64,000 bases of DNA from Deltaproteobacteria bacterium (GTDB lineage: Bacteria > Myxococcota_A > Polyangia > Polyangiales > Ga0077539), in contig JADJAE010000008.1 of NCBI GenBank assembly GCA_016704445.1, forward strand, positions 62,001 through 126,000. Direction: 5' to 3'. Under the pieces are notes generated by a model that was given only the letters and a program-made list of their open reading frames with translations, made no database searches and had not been told where the DNA came from. A program made the position numbers and the translations under genes. Below, one piece after another: positions 17,467 through 25,134 of this stretch (its first letter is position 1; each line of letters opens with the position of its first letter).

Positions 17467-19314
17467 TCAGCGCCCCGCCGGGCGGCCGCCCTTGCGCGGG
17501 TCGCTCGCGGCCTCGAGGCTCACCCCGTCGGCGCCTCGCGCGATGCGAATCGCCTGCACGACCGCGCCGTAGCGCAGCGAGTCGGTCTGGTGCCCTCGCG
17601 CTCGCAGCGCGGCCACGACCGCTTCGGCCGTAGCGGCCTCGGCGGAGAGCCCCTCGGGCTGCGCCGCCTGGTGGATGCGAGGGTGCGCCACGGCCTCGGC
17701 GACCGGCGCCCGTAGCACGATGGCGCGCCACGCCGCCTGCTCGACGGAGGTCACGATGCGCGTCCCTCCGCTGCCGCCGATGACCAGCACCGGGTCGTCG
17801 CCCTGGAAGACGATCGTCGGCGTCATGGTGGAGACCGGCCGGCGGTTGGGAGCGGCCTGGTTGAGCGCGCTGCTCGGGAGCTGCGCCGCGGGATTGCCGG
17901 GCGCCGGGGGGATGGTGAAGTCGTCGAGCTCGTCGTTGAGCCAGAAGCCCCCGACGCTCACGCCCGCGCCGAAGGGGATGTTGATGGTGGTGGTGACGCT
18001 CGCGACGTTGCCCTCGGCGTCGACCACGCAGACGTGGGAGGTGCCGGTGCCCGGCGGGACGGGCGCGGGAGGGCCGGCGGCGCGGTCGGGCAGCGGGAGG
18101 TCGTAGTCGCGAGAGGGCCTCGCCCTCGCCGGGTCGAAGAGGGCCGCTCGGGTCGCGATGCGGGCGGGATCGAGCAGCGCGTCCACCGGGACGCTCACGA
18201 AATCGGGGTCGCCGAAGTAGCGCGCGCGGTCGAGGAAGGGCCCCCGCCACGACTCCGCCATCGCGTGCAGCACGTCGGCCTCAGCGGGCGCCGCTCCCCC
18301 GCCGGGCAGCCAGCGCTCCAGCAGCGCGAGGCTCGCCATCATGGTGTATCCGCCCGCGCTCTCCGGCGGCGCGGTCACCCAGCGATGGCCGTAGCGGTTT
18401 CCCACCAGCGGAGCGCGCTCGGTCACCCGGTATCGCCGGAGGTCGTCCGCCGTGAGCACGCCGCCGATGCGCCCCGCGGTGCGCACGATGTCGTCGGCGA
18501 GCGGCCCCTCGTAGAAGATCCCCGCCCCGTTGGCGCCGAAGGACCGCAGTGTCTGCGCGAGCGCGGGGTTGCGGAGCGTGACGTTGGCCCGGATGCCGTC
18601 GGCCCCGTCGGGCACCCAGGTGCGCCCCAGCGGGTCGTGGCGAAGCGCGCCGACGAAGCGCTGCGAGAGCCCGGCGAGGTGCTCGCTGGGGGTGAAGCCC
18701 TGCTCCGCGAGGCGCACCGCGGGCGCCACCACGCGGGCGAGGCCGATGGTTCCGAAGCGGCGCAGCAGCTCCTCGATGCCACGGGGCTCACCCGGGACGC
18801 CCACCGTGAGGCCCATGGCGCGCGAGGTGGGCGGGGCTCCGCCGTCGGTCACCGGGGGGCCCATCACCATGGGGGCGATCAGGCCCGCGGACATGGCGGC
18901 CGGGGCGCTCTCCCGGAAGTCCAGGAAGGTCACGCTGCGGTCGCTGGCCCGGTAGTAGAGCGCGAAGCCTCCGCCCCCGAGGCCGCTCGACGCAGGCGAG
19001 GCGACCCCTAGCGCGAGCATGGCGGCGGCTGCGGCGTCGGCGGCGGTCCCTCCCGCGGCGAGGATCTCCGCCCCGGCGCTCGAGGCCTCGGGGTGGTCCG
19101 TAGCGACCGCGAAGCGGCGGTATGTCGCCGCGTGCTGCGGGGCGAGCAGCGACGGCTGCGAGGCGGGCGGGGTCGCGGTGCGGTTCGTGGCGACCGGGCG
19201 GGCCGAGCCGCAGCCAGCGAGGCAGAGCGCGAGGGTGATCCAGGAGGGAGACGAGGAGGAGGCGAAGAAGGTCTTCACGCGGCGACGATGCCCAAGAACA
19301 GGGCGCGCCGCCAT
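17467..19314 (-). CDS. ggt: Gamma-glutamyltransferase lipoprotein
   Basis: 615 residues. Hydrolyses or transfers the gamma-glutamyl group of glutathione and related peptides, outside the cytoplasm. A lipoprotein signal ends CLAGC. The large subunit carries the GLGGGGFALYY loop and DFRESAP. The self-cleavage nucleophile is Thr425 in a GT-TSHVCVVD context, followed by a small subunit with SVTTTINIPFGAG and a GGSGGTR oxyanion loop, so both chains are complete. The ATG at 19314 is four bases after the upstream methyltransferase-like gene, which supports co-transcription. A GTG at 19278 would give a more typical signal peptide and is a real alternative. Confidence 0.9.
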   Translation of the reverse strand: MAARPVLGHRRRVKTFFASSSSPSWITLALCLAGCGSARPVATNRTATPPASQPSLLAPQHAATYRRFAVATDHPEASSAGAEILAAGGTAADAAAAAMLALGVASPASSGLGGGGFALYYRASDRSVTFLDFRESAPAAMSAGLIAPMVMGPPVTDGGAPPTSRAMGLTVGVPGEPRGIEELLRRFGTIGLARVVAPAVRLAEQGFTPSEHLAGLSQRFVGALRHDPLGRTWVPDGADGIRANVTLRNPALAQTLRSFGANGAGIFYEGPLADDIVRTAGRIGGVLTADDLRRYRVTERAPLVGNRYGHRWVTAPPESAGGYTMMASLALLERWLPGGGAAPAEADVLHAMAESWRGPFLDRARYFGDPDFVSVPVDALLDPARIATRAALFDPARARPSRDYDLPLPDRAAGPPAPVPPGTGTSHVCVVDAEGNVASVTTTINIPFGAGVSVGGFWLNDELDDFTIPPAPGNPAAQLPSSALNQAAPNRRPVSTMTPTIVFQGDDPVLVIGGSGGTRIVTSVEQAAWRAIVLRAPVAEAVAHPRIHQAAQPEGLSAEAATAEAVVAALRARGHQTDSLRYGAVVQAIRIARGADGVSLEAASDPRKGGRPAGR

Positions 19315-19318
19315 TCAT

Positions 19319-20170
19319 TCACGGCGTCGCGGCCGGGCGTCGAAAGCGCAGGGTCATGCGGTCGCTCTCGCCGATGGCCAGGTAGCGGGCGCGGTCGGTC
19401 TCTCCCTGGCGCAGCGTCGGCGGGAGCGACCACACGCCCTCGGGGTAGTCCCTGGTGTCGCGCGGGTTGGCGTTGATCTCCGAGCGCTCGTCGAGCACGA
19501 GGCCAGCGGCCTGCGCGAGCTGGATGACGTACGCCTCGGGCACGTAGCCCGCTCGGGCGCTCACCTGCGGGTCGGCGCCTGCGGCGGCGCGGTGCTCGAC
19601 GAAGCCCAGCACCCCTCCCGGCTTCAGCACCCGAAAGATCGCGGAGAAGACCTGCTCGGCGGCGTTGTCGGTGATCCAGCCGTGGAGGCTGCGGAAGGTG
19701 AGCACCACGTCGGCTGAGGCGTCGGGGCCCAGCTCGATGGTGGCGGGCGGCTCGAGGGTCGAGACGCGCACGTTGCCGTAGAGATCGGGGCGCGTCGCCT
19801 GGAACTCCCGGAAGCGCGCGTGGTACCGGGCGCGCGGCCCGGCGGCGGCGGGGATGGCGGCGACGAGGGTTCCGGAGTCGTGGAGCAGCGGCGCGAGGAT
19901 GGCGGTGTACCAGCCGCCGCCGGGCGAGAGCTCGATCACGGTCTGACCGGGTTGCACCCCGAAGAAGGTGAGCGTCTCTCGGGGGTGGCGGTAGGCGTCG
20001 CGCGCCCGGTCGGCGGCGGAGCGGTGGGCGCCCGCGATGGCAGCGTCGAGCGAGCCGAAGGCGACGGGCGCGGCGCTGGCGCTCGGGGCGGTCGCGGGGG
20101 CGGTGCGAGCGCTGGTGGTTCCGCACGCGGCGAGCGCGAGCGGGAGGATGAATGTGGGGAGCAATCTCAT
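19319..20170 (-). CDS. Exported class I methyltransferase-like lipoprotein
   Basis: 283 residues. A lipoprotein signal (MRLLPTFILPLALAAC) is followed by a low-complexity Ala/Thr/Ser linker and a Rossmann methyltransferase-like domain. Motif I reads VIELSPGGGWYT at about 79-90, with FRVLKPGGVLGFVEH further on. It resembles the predicted-methyltransferase group COG4798, whose members often have signal peptides. S-adenosylmethionine is not expected in the periplasm, so the natural substrate and even enzyme activity are unclear. It lies four bases ahead of the gamma-glutamyltransferase gene and is probably in the same operon. Confidence 0.75.
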   Translation of the reverse strand: MRLLPTFILPLALAACGTTSARTAPATAPSASAAPVAFGSLDAAIAGAHRSAADRARDAYRHPRETLTFFGVQPGQTVIELSPGGGWYTAILAPLLHDSGTLVAAIPAAAGPRARYHARFREFQATRPDLYGNVRVSTLEPPATIELGPDASADVVLTFRSLHGWITDNAAEQVFSAIFRVLKPGGVLGFVEHRAAAGADPQVSARAGYVPEAYVIQLAQAAGLVLDERSEINANPRDTRDYPEGVWSLPPTLRQGETDRARYLAIGESDRMTLRFRRPAATP

Positions 20171-20281
20171 GGCGGGGCATCCTACGTGGGAACGCCGGGA
20201 GCCGCCTCGACGACCGCCCTGCGGCCCCTCGGGCGGGAATGCGTCGTCGTCGGTGCATCGGTGCTAGAGACCTCTCATCAA

Positions 20282-20299
20282 AGGTCCCGCTGGGGACCT
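20282..20299 (+). promoter_or_regulatory. Small palindrome in front of the secretin-N-like gene
   Basis: AGGTCCC at 20282-20288 pairs with GGGACCT at 20293-20299 across a 4-base loop, a few bases before a good ribosome site (GGAGGAG at 20303-20309). It may be a 5'-leader hairpin or an operator. No family of regulators can be named. Confidence 0.4.
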
Positions 20300-20313
20300 A
20301 ACGGAGGAGCGCC

Positions 20314-20631
20314 ATGATGGACCGACGATCGTTCGCCATCCGAGCACTGGGCCTCGCGGGCTGCCTGGCGTTGGCGCTGTCGGGAGCCGACGCATCGGCG
20401 CAGACCACGACTACGGTCGAGGTGCGCGTGGGAGAGACGGTGAGCTTCGCCCTGCCGCGCCTCGTGCAGATCATCGACACCGAAGACCACTCGATCGCGA
20501 CGATGGTGGTGATGCCCGACGGTCAGGCGCGGGTCACCGGCGTGGCCGTAGGGCGCACGCGCATCATCGGCCGCGACATCGCGCAGCTCCCGTTGATCTT
20601 CCCTGTGACGGTCGTCCCCGCGCGACCGTAG
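20314..20631 (+). CDS. Small exported protein with secretin/pilus N-terminal-like domain
   Basis: 105 residues. The signal peptide has an RRSF motif (possible Tat export) and ends near ADASAQ. The mature part of about 75 residues (VEVRVGETVSFALPR, then a G-x-A-x-GRTRI ending) resembles the small beta domain found at the N-terminus of CpaC-type secretins (T2SS-T3SS_pil_N). Here it stands alone, with no secretin gene in the window. It may act as a periplasmic adaptor. The start is well supported by a ribosome site seven bases upstream. The domain call is by pattern only. Confidence 0.65.
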   Translation: MMDRRSFAIRALGLAGCLALALSGADASAQTTTTVEVRVGETVSFALPRLVQIIDTEDHSIATMVVMPDGQARVTGVAVGRTRIIGRDIAQLPLIFPVTVVPARP

Positions 20632-20665
20632 AACCCTCCATTCCCCCGACGAAGCCCTCTCTCGC

Positions 20666-21112
20666 TCAGGCCGCGCGCGTGCGCCTTCCGCCGTGCTGCG
20701 AGTGGCCTCGGGTGAGCCACGCGACGGCCTCGTCGCGCTTGGCGAACACGCTGATCGCGAGGTCGGGGAAGAGCGCCCGGCCGATGTTGCTGAGCGCGGC
20801 CATCGGCGCGCTGTGCGTGAGGCTGGCCGCCCGCTGGAATCGCGCGGCGTGCCGACGGTGGAACACCATCCCGAGGTTGGTGTTGCCCGGCTCGTGACCG
20901 TCGTGCTGCAGGGTGTTCCAGAACATGGTGTCGATGTCGGGGTGTTCGGCCAGCAGGGCCTCGGCGTCGTCGAGGGCGCGCAGCAGCTCCACGCGGGTGA
21001 TGTAGCCCTGAGTCCGCACCTCCAGCACCCTCGGCGCGGAACGCATCACGATCACCCTGGCCTCTGCACGACGACTCTGCTCGTTGGTCACTGGTGACTC
21101 AACCCCCTCCAT
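20666..21112 (-). CDS. Hypothetical protein, STAS/SpoIIAA-like
   Basis: 148 residues from the ATG at 21112, which has a GGAGG site upstream. No signal peptide. The middle reads as an alternating alpha/beta fold (VLEVRTQGYITRVELLRALDD, then DTMFWNTLQHDG, ISVFAKRDEAVAWL at the end), as in SpoIIAA-like STAS proteins that carry no known function. A GTG at 21133 is a possible longer start. It is divergent from the FGE-like lipoprotein gene, with which it shares a 124-bp upstream region. Confidence 0.6.
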   Translation of the reverse strand: MEGVESPVTNEQSRRAEARVIVMRSAPRVLEVRTQGYITRVELLRALDDAEALLAEHPDIDTMFWNTLQHDGHEPGNTNLGMVFHRRHAARFQRAASLTHSAPMAALSNIGRALFPDLAISVFAKRDEAVAWLTRGHSQHGGRRTRAA

Positions 21113-21236
21113 CGTCGTTGCCGCCTCCACCACCGGACGGGCCGACCACTTCCTAGGATGCCCTCACCCGGCGGGTGGATGCAAGGGGACCGGCGTCGGG
21201 CATGAGCCCCCCGCTGGCGTATGGTCCGCGGCCGTG

Positions 21237-22226
21237 ATGTTCCGGCCGTACCGCCTCGCAGTGCTCTCGTTGTGGCTCGTCGGGGGCTGTCGGAGCGCGT
21301 GGTCCCAGCCCTCCAGGGACGCGGGCCCGGTCGATCGCCCGACCGCCCTCGACGCCGGCGCAGGCTGCCGCTTCCCCCTGGTGGCGATCGACCGGGACGA
21401 GCACTGCGGCCGGCCGGGGCAGCGCCACGTCGGCGGCGCCGCGACCGGCCCGGTGACGAGCTGCCAGCCCGGCGAGTCCATGCTCCCGAACGGCGCCGGG
21501 TGCCAACCCCGAGGCGCCCTCGACCGCCCCGACGACGCGGGCGTGACCTCGCGCTGGGAGTCCCCGACCGCGGCCGCGAGAGCGAGGGTCGGGACGACGA
21601 TGGCGCTGATCCCCGGGGCGACGTGGCGCACGGCGGGCCGCTGGGTCTCCGTGGGCGCCTTCGCCATCGACCGCACCGAGGTGACCGTCGGCGCGTGGCG
21701 GCGATGCGTCGCTGCGGGCATGTGCCCGGCGCTCAGCGACCCGCTCTCGTCGATGACCCGCGACGCGATGCCGGTGGTGAACGTCACCCACGCCCAGGCC
21801 GCGCGCTACTGCGCGTTCGCGGGAGCGCGCCTGCCTACCGACGCCGAGTGGTCCCTCGCGGCGCAGGGCGTCGAGGGCCGCTGGTCGCCGTGGGGGAGCC
21901 GCCAGGCGAGCTGCTCGCTGGCGCGCACCTCGGGCTGCGGCGACGGGCCGACGGCCGTGGGCGCGACGGCCGCGGGAGCGTCCCCGCATGGGGTGCTCGA
22001 CCTGGTGGGCAACGTGGCCGAGTGGGTGCTCGACCGCGAAGGCTCGGCGCGCCCGACGGCGGGCGTCGACAGGGACCCGACGGGGCCGTCCTCGGGCGAG
22101 TCTCGATGGGTGCGGGGCGGGTCGTATCGGACGCCCGACGGACGCGCCGACGGGCTGCTGCGAGAGGCCGTCGACGCGCGAGAGGCGCGGGTGGACGTGG
22201 GGTTCCGCTGCGTGCGAGGGCTGTAG
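21237..22226 (+). CDS. FGE/SUMF1-like domain lipoprotein
   Basis: 329 residues. The signal peptide ends WLVGGC, then a Pro/Asp-rich linker, then a formylglycine-generating-enzyme-like domain of about 200 residues. Landmarks are FAIDRTEVTVGAWRRC, ARYCAFAGARLPTDAEW, DLVGNVAEWVLD, VRGGSYRT and the terminal VGFRCVR. True FGEs convert a sulfatase Cys to formylglycine; many bacterial lipoprotein members have lost that role and only keep the fold. The copper-binding Cys pair of real FGEs cannot be picked out with confidence, so a binding role is as likely. It is convergent with the JmjC gene, 16 bases away. Confidence 0.75.
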   Translation: MFRPYRLAVLSLWLVGGCRSAWSQPSRDAGPVDRPTALDAGAGCRFPLVAIDRDEHCGRPGQRHVGGAATGPVTSCQPGESMLPNGAGCQPRGALDRPDDAGVTSRWESPTAAARARVGTTMALIPGATWRTAGRWVSVGAFAIDRTEVTVGAWRRCVAAGMCPALSDPLSSMTRDAMPVVNVTHAQAARYCAFAGARLPTDAEWSLAAQGVEGRWSPWGSRQASCSLARTSGCGDGPTAVGATAAGASPHGVLDLVGNVAEWVLDREGSARPTAGVDRDPTGPSSGESRWVRGGSYRTPDGRADGLLREAVDAREARVDVGFRCVRGL

Positions 22227-22242
22227 ACCCTAAGGAGCCGGG

Positions 22243-23436
22243 TCACAGGGCGCGGAGCACGCCCTCCTTGATGAGCTTGCGGATGAGCACCATGCGGCCT
22301 GCGTCGTCGAGGGAGGTCGGCAGGTCGCGCGCGGTGTAGCGGTCGTGCTGCACCGCGAAGCGGAGCGCTCCCTCCGCGTGCGCGGGGAAGGTCAGCGCGG
22401 CGCCGTAGCAGGAGAGCGTCACCCGATCGCCGTCGGAGTCGATGCGGAGCACCGCGCCGGGGCGCACCCCCACGGGGCTGTCGACGGTGAGCGCTCCGAG
22501 GCCCGCGAGCTGCGCGAACTGCCCGGGAAGCCTCGCGTGGCGGGTGCCCACGAGGTCGTGCGCGAAGTGCTCGAAGAGCCCGTCCGCGTCGGCCTCCGCC
22601 GCGGAGGCGAAGCGCCGGAGGGCCTCGGCGAGGTAGGCCCTGGCCTCGGGTGACGCCGCGCCCCCGCGAGCGAAGCCCGGCGGCAGGCTGCGACGCCCGT
22701 GGACGTCGGTGATCGCCCAGCGGCCGAGGGCCTCGGCGAGCAGCTCCGTCCACGAGGTGAAGAGCGCCCCGAAGGTGATGTGCAGCGAGTGCCCTCCGCC
22801 CTCGGTGGTGCGAGCGTCGTGCATGATCCCTCGGGGGATGTAGAGCAGGTCGCCGGGACCGAGCTCGAACTCCCTGGTGACCGCGCCGCAGGCGGTCTCC
22901 TTGGGGTCGAACTCCTGTCGGCGCAGCGGGAGCTCGATGGGCTGGTCATAGAGCATCCAGTGCTTGGTCCCCTCGACCTGCGCCACGAAGACGTCGTGGC
23001 TGTCGTAGTGGGGGTGGAAGCCCTTGGCGCTGCCCGGCGTGAGGTAGATGTTCGCCTGGAAGCGGGTGCTCAGCTCCAGCTCGAGCGAGCGCACGCACTC
23101 GAAGAGCGGCTGGTGGTGCGTCTCGAGCTGGGCGAACACCATCGTGGCGCCGGCGTCGTAGAGCTTGAAGAGCTTGACCGTGTCGATGAGCCCGCTCGGG
23201 TAGGTGTACTCGCCCGGGTCGATCTTGCGGCGGTGGTCGACCAGCGAGACCGACGGGTGGTGCAGGTCGTTGTCGCCGAGGTAGCGGTCGATGTCGCCGA
23301 GCGAGAGCAGCCCCTCGAAGGCGCGAGGGCGTTCGCGGAGCAGCACCAGCGGCGCGCTCTCCCAGTGGTCGCGGAGGAAGGCTTCGACCGGCACCGGATC
23401 GAGGATCCGCGCCAGCGTGGGGAAGTTCATGGTCAT
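22243..23436 (-). CDS. JmjC/cupin-4 family Fe(II)/2-oxoglutarate oxygenase
   Basis: 397 residues. The cupin-4 (ROXA/MINA/NO66-like) layout is clear: an N-terminal helical part, the iron motif H143-x-D145 in GFHPHYDSHDVFVAQVEG, the W of KHW at 160, and the distal iron His206 in LYIPRGIMHDA. A C-terminal winged-helix-like part follows. Characterised relatives hydroxylate Arg or His of ribosomal proteins; other members act on peptides. The gene is 63 bp downstream of, and on the same strand as, the gene for a small exported repeat protein, so the two are likely co-transcribed and that protein is a candidate substrate. The start could also be the third codon. Confidence 0.85.
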   Translation of the reverse strand: MTMNFPTLARILDPVPVEAFLRDHWESAPLVLLRERPRAFEGLLSLGDIDRYLGDNDLHHPSVSLVDHRRKIDPGEYTYPSGLIDTVKLFKLYDAGATMVFAQLETHHQPLFECVRSLELELSTRFQANIYLTPGSAKGFHPHYDSHDVFVAQVEGTKHWMLYDQPIELPLRRQEFDPKETACGAVTREFELGPGDLLYIPRGIMHDARTTEGGGHSLHITFGALFTSWTELLAEALGRWAITDVHGRRSLPPGFARGGAASPEARAYLAEALRRFASAAEADADGLFEHFAHDLVGTRHARLPGQFAQLAGLGALTVDSPVGVRPGAVLRIDSDGDRVTLSCYGAALTFPAHAEGALRFAVQHDRYTARDLPTSLDDAGRMVLIRKLIKEGVLRAL

Positions 23437-23499
23437 GGGATGGGATGAGGGGGAGAGAGGGTCAGGTGGTGCGCCGCGCGGGTGCGCTGCGGCGGGAGA

Positions 23500-24048
23500 T
23501 CACCAGCGGCGACCGCGGCCGTGGCCCACGCCGTCGGCCCAGTTGCCCGAGTCGGCGTCGGTGATGCCGGTCTGCCCGAGGCGGGCGGTGCCGCGGCCGT
23601 TGCCGACCGGGTCGGAGTTGCTGCCCGCGTCGCCGTCGGTGAGGCCCGTCGCGCCGCCGCGGCCGTAGCGCCCGCGACCGCCGTTGACCGGGTCGGAGTA
23701 GGTGCCCGAGTCGCCGTCGGTGAGGCCCGTCTGCATGTTGCGGGGACCGCCGCGGCCGTTGTTCACCGGGTCGGCGTAGGAGCCGGAGTCGCTGTCGGTG
23801 AGGCCCGACTGGTAGCCGCCGCCGCCGCCGCCCTGGACCACCACGGTCTGCGGCTGCTGCGGCTGGGGCCCCGTCTGGATGGGCTGCGGGTTGGCGACGA
23901 TGCACCCGCCGAGCGCCTTGGCGGCGCCGCCGAGCACGGTGGCGCTGAGCAGCGCGAGCACCGAGCGACGGCCCGGGCTCTGCTCGACGATCTCGTCTTC
24001 GGTGAGGCTGGTGGTGACGGCTTCAGACTTCTTTGTGGGGTCGGACAT
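23500..24048 (-). CDS. Exported repeat protein with four GLTDxDSG...GRG units
   Basis: 182 residues. A 26-residue hydrophilic leader precedes a twin-arginine-like signal (GRRSVLALLSA at 26-36) that ends in a lipobox LGGC (46-49). A Pro/Gln and Gly linker leads to four units of about 20 residues at 81-100, 107-126, 134-153 and 160-179. Each unit has the form [ST]G[LI]TD-x-D-[SA]-G, then D-[PG]-V, ending GRG; units are separated by 6-7 residues rich in Arg and Gly. Conserved Asp, Ser, Thr and Asn residues suggest metal binding or enzymatic modification. No family is recognised. The downstream neighbour encodes a JmjC-type hydroxylase. The ATG at 24048 begins the leader. Confidence 0.7.
   Translation of the reverse strand: MSDPTKKSEAVTTSLTEDEIVEQSPGRRSVLALLSATVLGGAAKALGGCIVANPQPIQTGPQPQQPQTVVVQGGGGGGYQSGLTDSDSGSYADPVNNGRGGPRNMQTGLTDGDSGTYSDPVNGGRGRYGRGGATGLTDGDAGSNSDPVGNGRGTARLGQTGITDADSGNWADGVGHGRGRRW
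23512..23808 (-). repeat. Four coding repeats of the GLTDxDSG protein
   Basis: About 78-81 bp per period, four copies, covering residues 81-179 of the protein. Unit 4 has G in place of P after the second Asp and replaces Tyr by Trp. The units are more similar in protein than in DNA, which argues for selection on the peptide. Confidence 0.75.
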
Positions 24049-24193
24049 GGCTTGCGGCTCCCTGGCGTGTGCTGCACGAAGCAATTGATCGGAGAACGGC
24101 GGTCCCACCGCCATGCTCGGCCGTGGTCCCTTGGAGGGGTCGGCGAGGCTCACGCCGCGTGTACGCGCGCCGCGATCGTTACCTTCGCGGACG

Positions 24194-25066
24194 TTACCCT
24201 GCGCCTTCGTCGTTTGTGAAGGCATTGCTCGAGCCCAGCTCCAACTCGTCGTTGGGTTCGCGGCGGGTCTCGACGCTGACCTCGTCGCCCACGGCCACCC
24301 ACTGCCCGATGCAGTCGCGGGCGTGGACGACGTTCTGCGCGAAGTACACCTTCGACTCCCGGGCGCGAAAGCCGCTCAGGGTCTTGAGGGGCTCCGGCCC
24401 GCGGGCGCCCGACCAGGGGTCGGTGTTGACGATCACGCAGCGGGCGCAGGGCTTCACCACCCGGCACCGGACCATCCCCAGACGAAGCACCGACCAGCGG
24501 TCCTCGTCGAAGGCCTCGCTGCCGGAGACGACCACGTTGGGGCGGAAGCGCTCCATCGGCACCGGCTCGTCGAGCATGGCGTTGAGCGCGTCGAGGGAAG
24601 ACTCCGCCGCGAGCAGCAGCGGGAATCCGTCGGCGAAGCCCACCCGGTCGCTCGCCCGGGCGTAGGCGGGATCGACCGGACGGGCGCTCCCTGGGGGCAT
24701 CCAGACGATGTCCCCGTCGAGGCCGAGGGTGGTCCGCAGCCACAGCGCCGCGTCGGGGCTGGCGCGGCGAGCCTCGACCGCGTCGTCCCAGACGGTGACC
24801 CGGCGGGACGGAGCGGCGTCGCCCGGATCGAGCGGCAGCATCAGCGCCCCGTGGCCGTGCGCGGAGAGCGCGACGTGGTCGCCCCGGACGCTGACCGACA
24901 CGGTGGCGAGGTCGGGGCGCTCGCGCTGCGAGACGAAGCGCCCTTCGGGGTCGACGATCATCCAGCGGCGGTCGTGCCGGAAGCCGGTCTCTTCGAGCTC
25001 GACGCGGTCGAGGCGAATGGCCTGACAAGACTTCACCGGATGGATCCAGAGTGACGATACCTGCAT
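24194..25066 (-). CDS. MOSC domain protein
   Basis: 290 residues with an N-terminal MOSC beta-barrel (SSLWIHPVKSCQAI, RHDRRWMIVD) at about 1-120 and the MOSC domain proper at about 130-275. The cofactor-ligand Cys sits in the KPCARC segment. Related proteins (YcbX, YiiM, mARC) carry molybdenum cofactor and reduce N-hydroxylated compounds, in the cytoplasm, with a ferredoxin-type partner. Here the partner is not fused, so it must come from elsewhere. It is upstream of the repeat-protein gene on the same strand with a 145-bp gap, and divergent from the kinase at 25135 with 68 bp between starts. Confidence 0.85.
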   Translation of the reverse strand: MQVSSLWIHPVKSCQAIRLDRVELEETGFRHDRRWMIVDPEGRFVSQRERPDLATVSVSVRGDHVALSAHGHGALMLPLDPGDAAPSRRVTVWDDAVEARRASPDAALWLRTTLGLDGDIVWMPPGSARPVDPAYARASDRVGFADGFPLLLAAESSLDALNAMLDEPVPMERFRPNVVVSGSEAFDEDRWSVLRLGMVRCRVVKPCARCVIVNTDPWSGARGPEPLKTLSGFRARESKVYFAQNVVHARDCIGQWVAVGDEVSVETRREPNDELELGSSNAFTNDEGAG

Positions 25067-25134
25067 GGCTTGACTGCAGGGACTCTACACAAAGGGGTGG
25101 CGGGGGGCGGGAGTGCGCTAGAGTCGCCGGTCTG

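Noticed and set aside
21237..22226. FGE partner for the sulfatase at 55100
   Set aside because: It is 33 kb away, is a lipoprotein, and the sulfatase lacks the residue FGE would modify.
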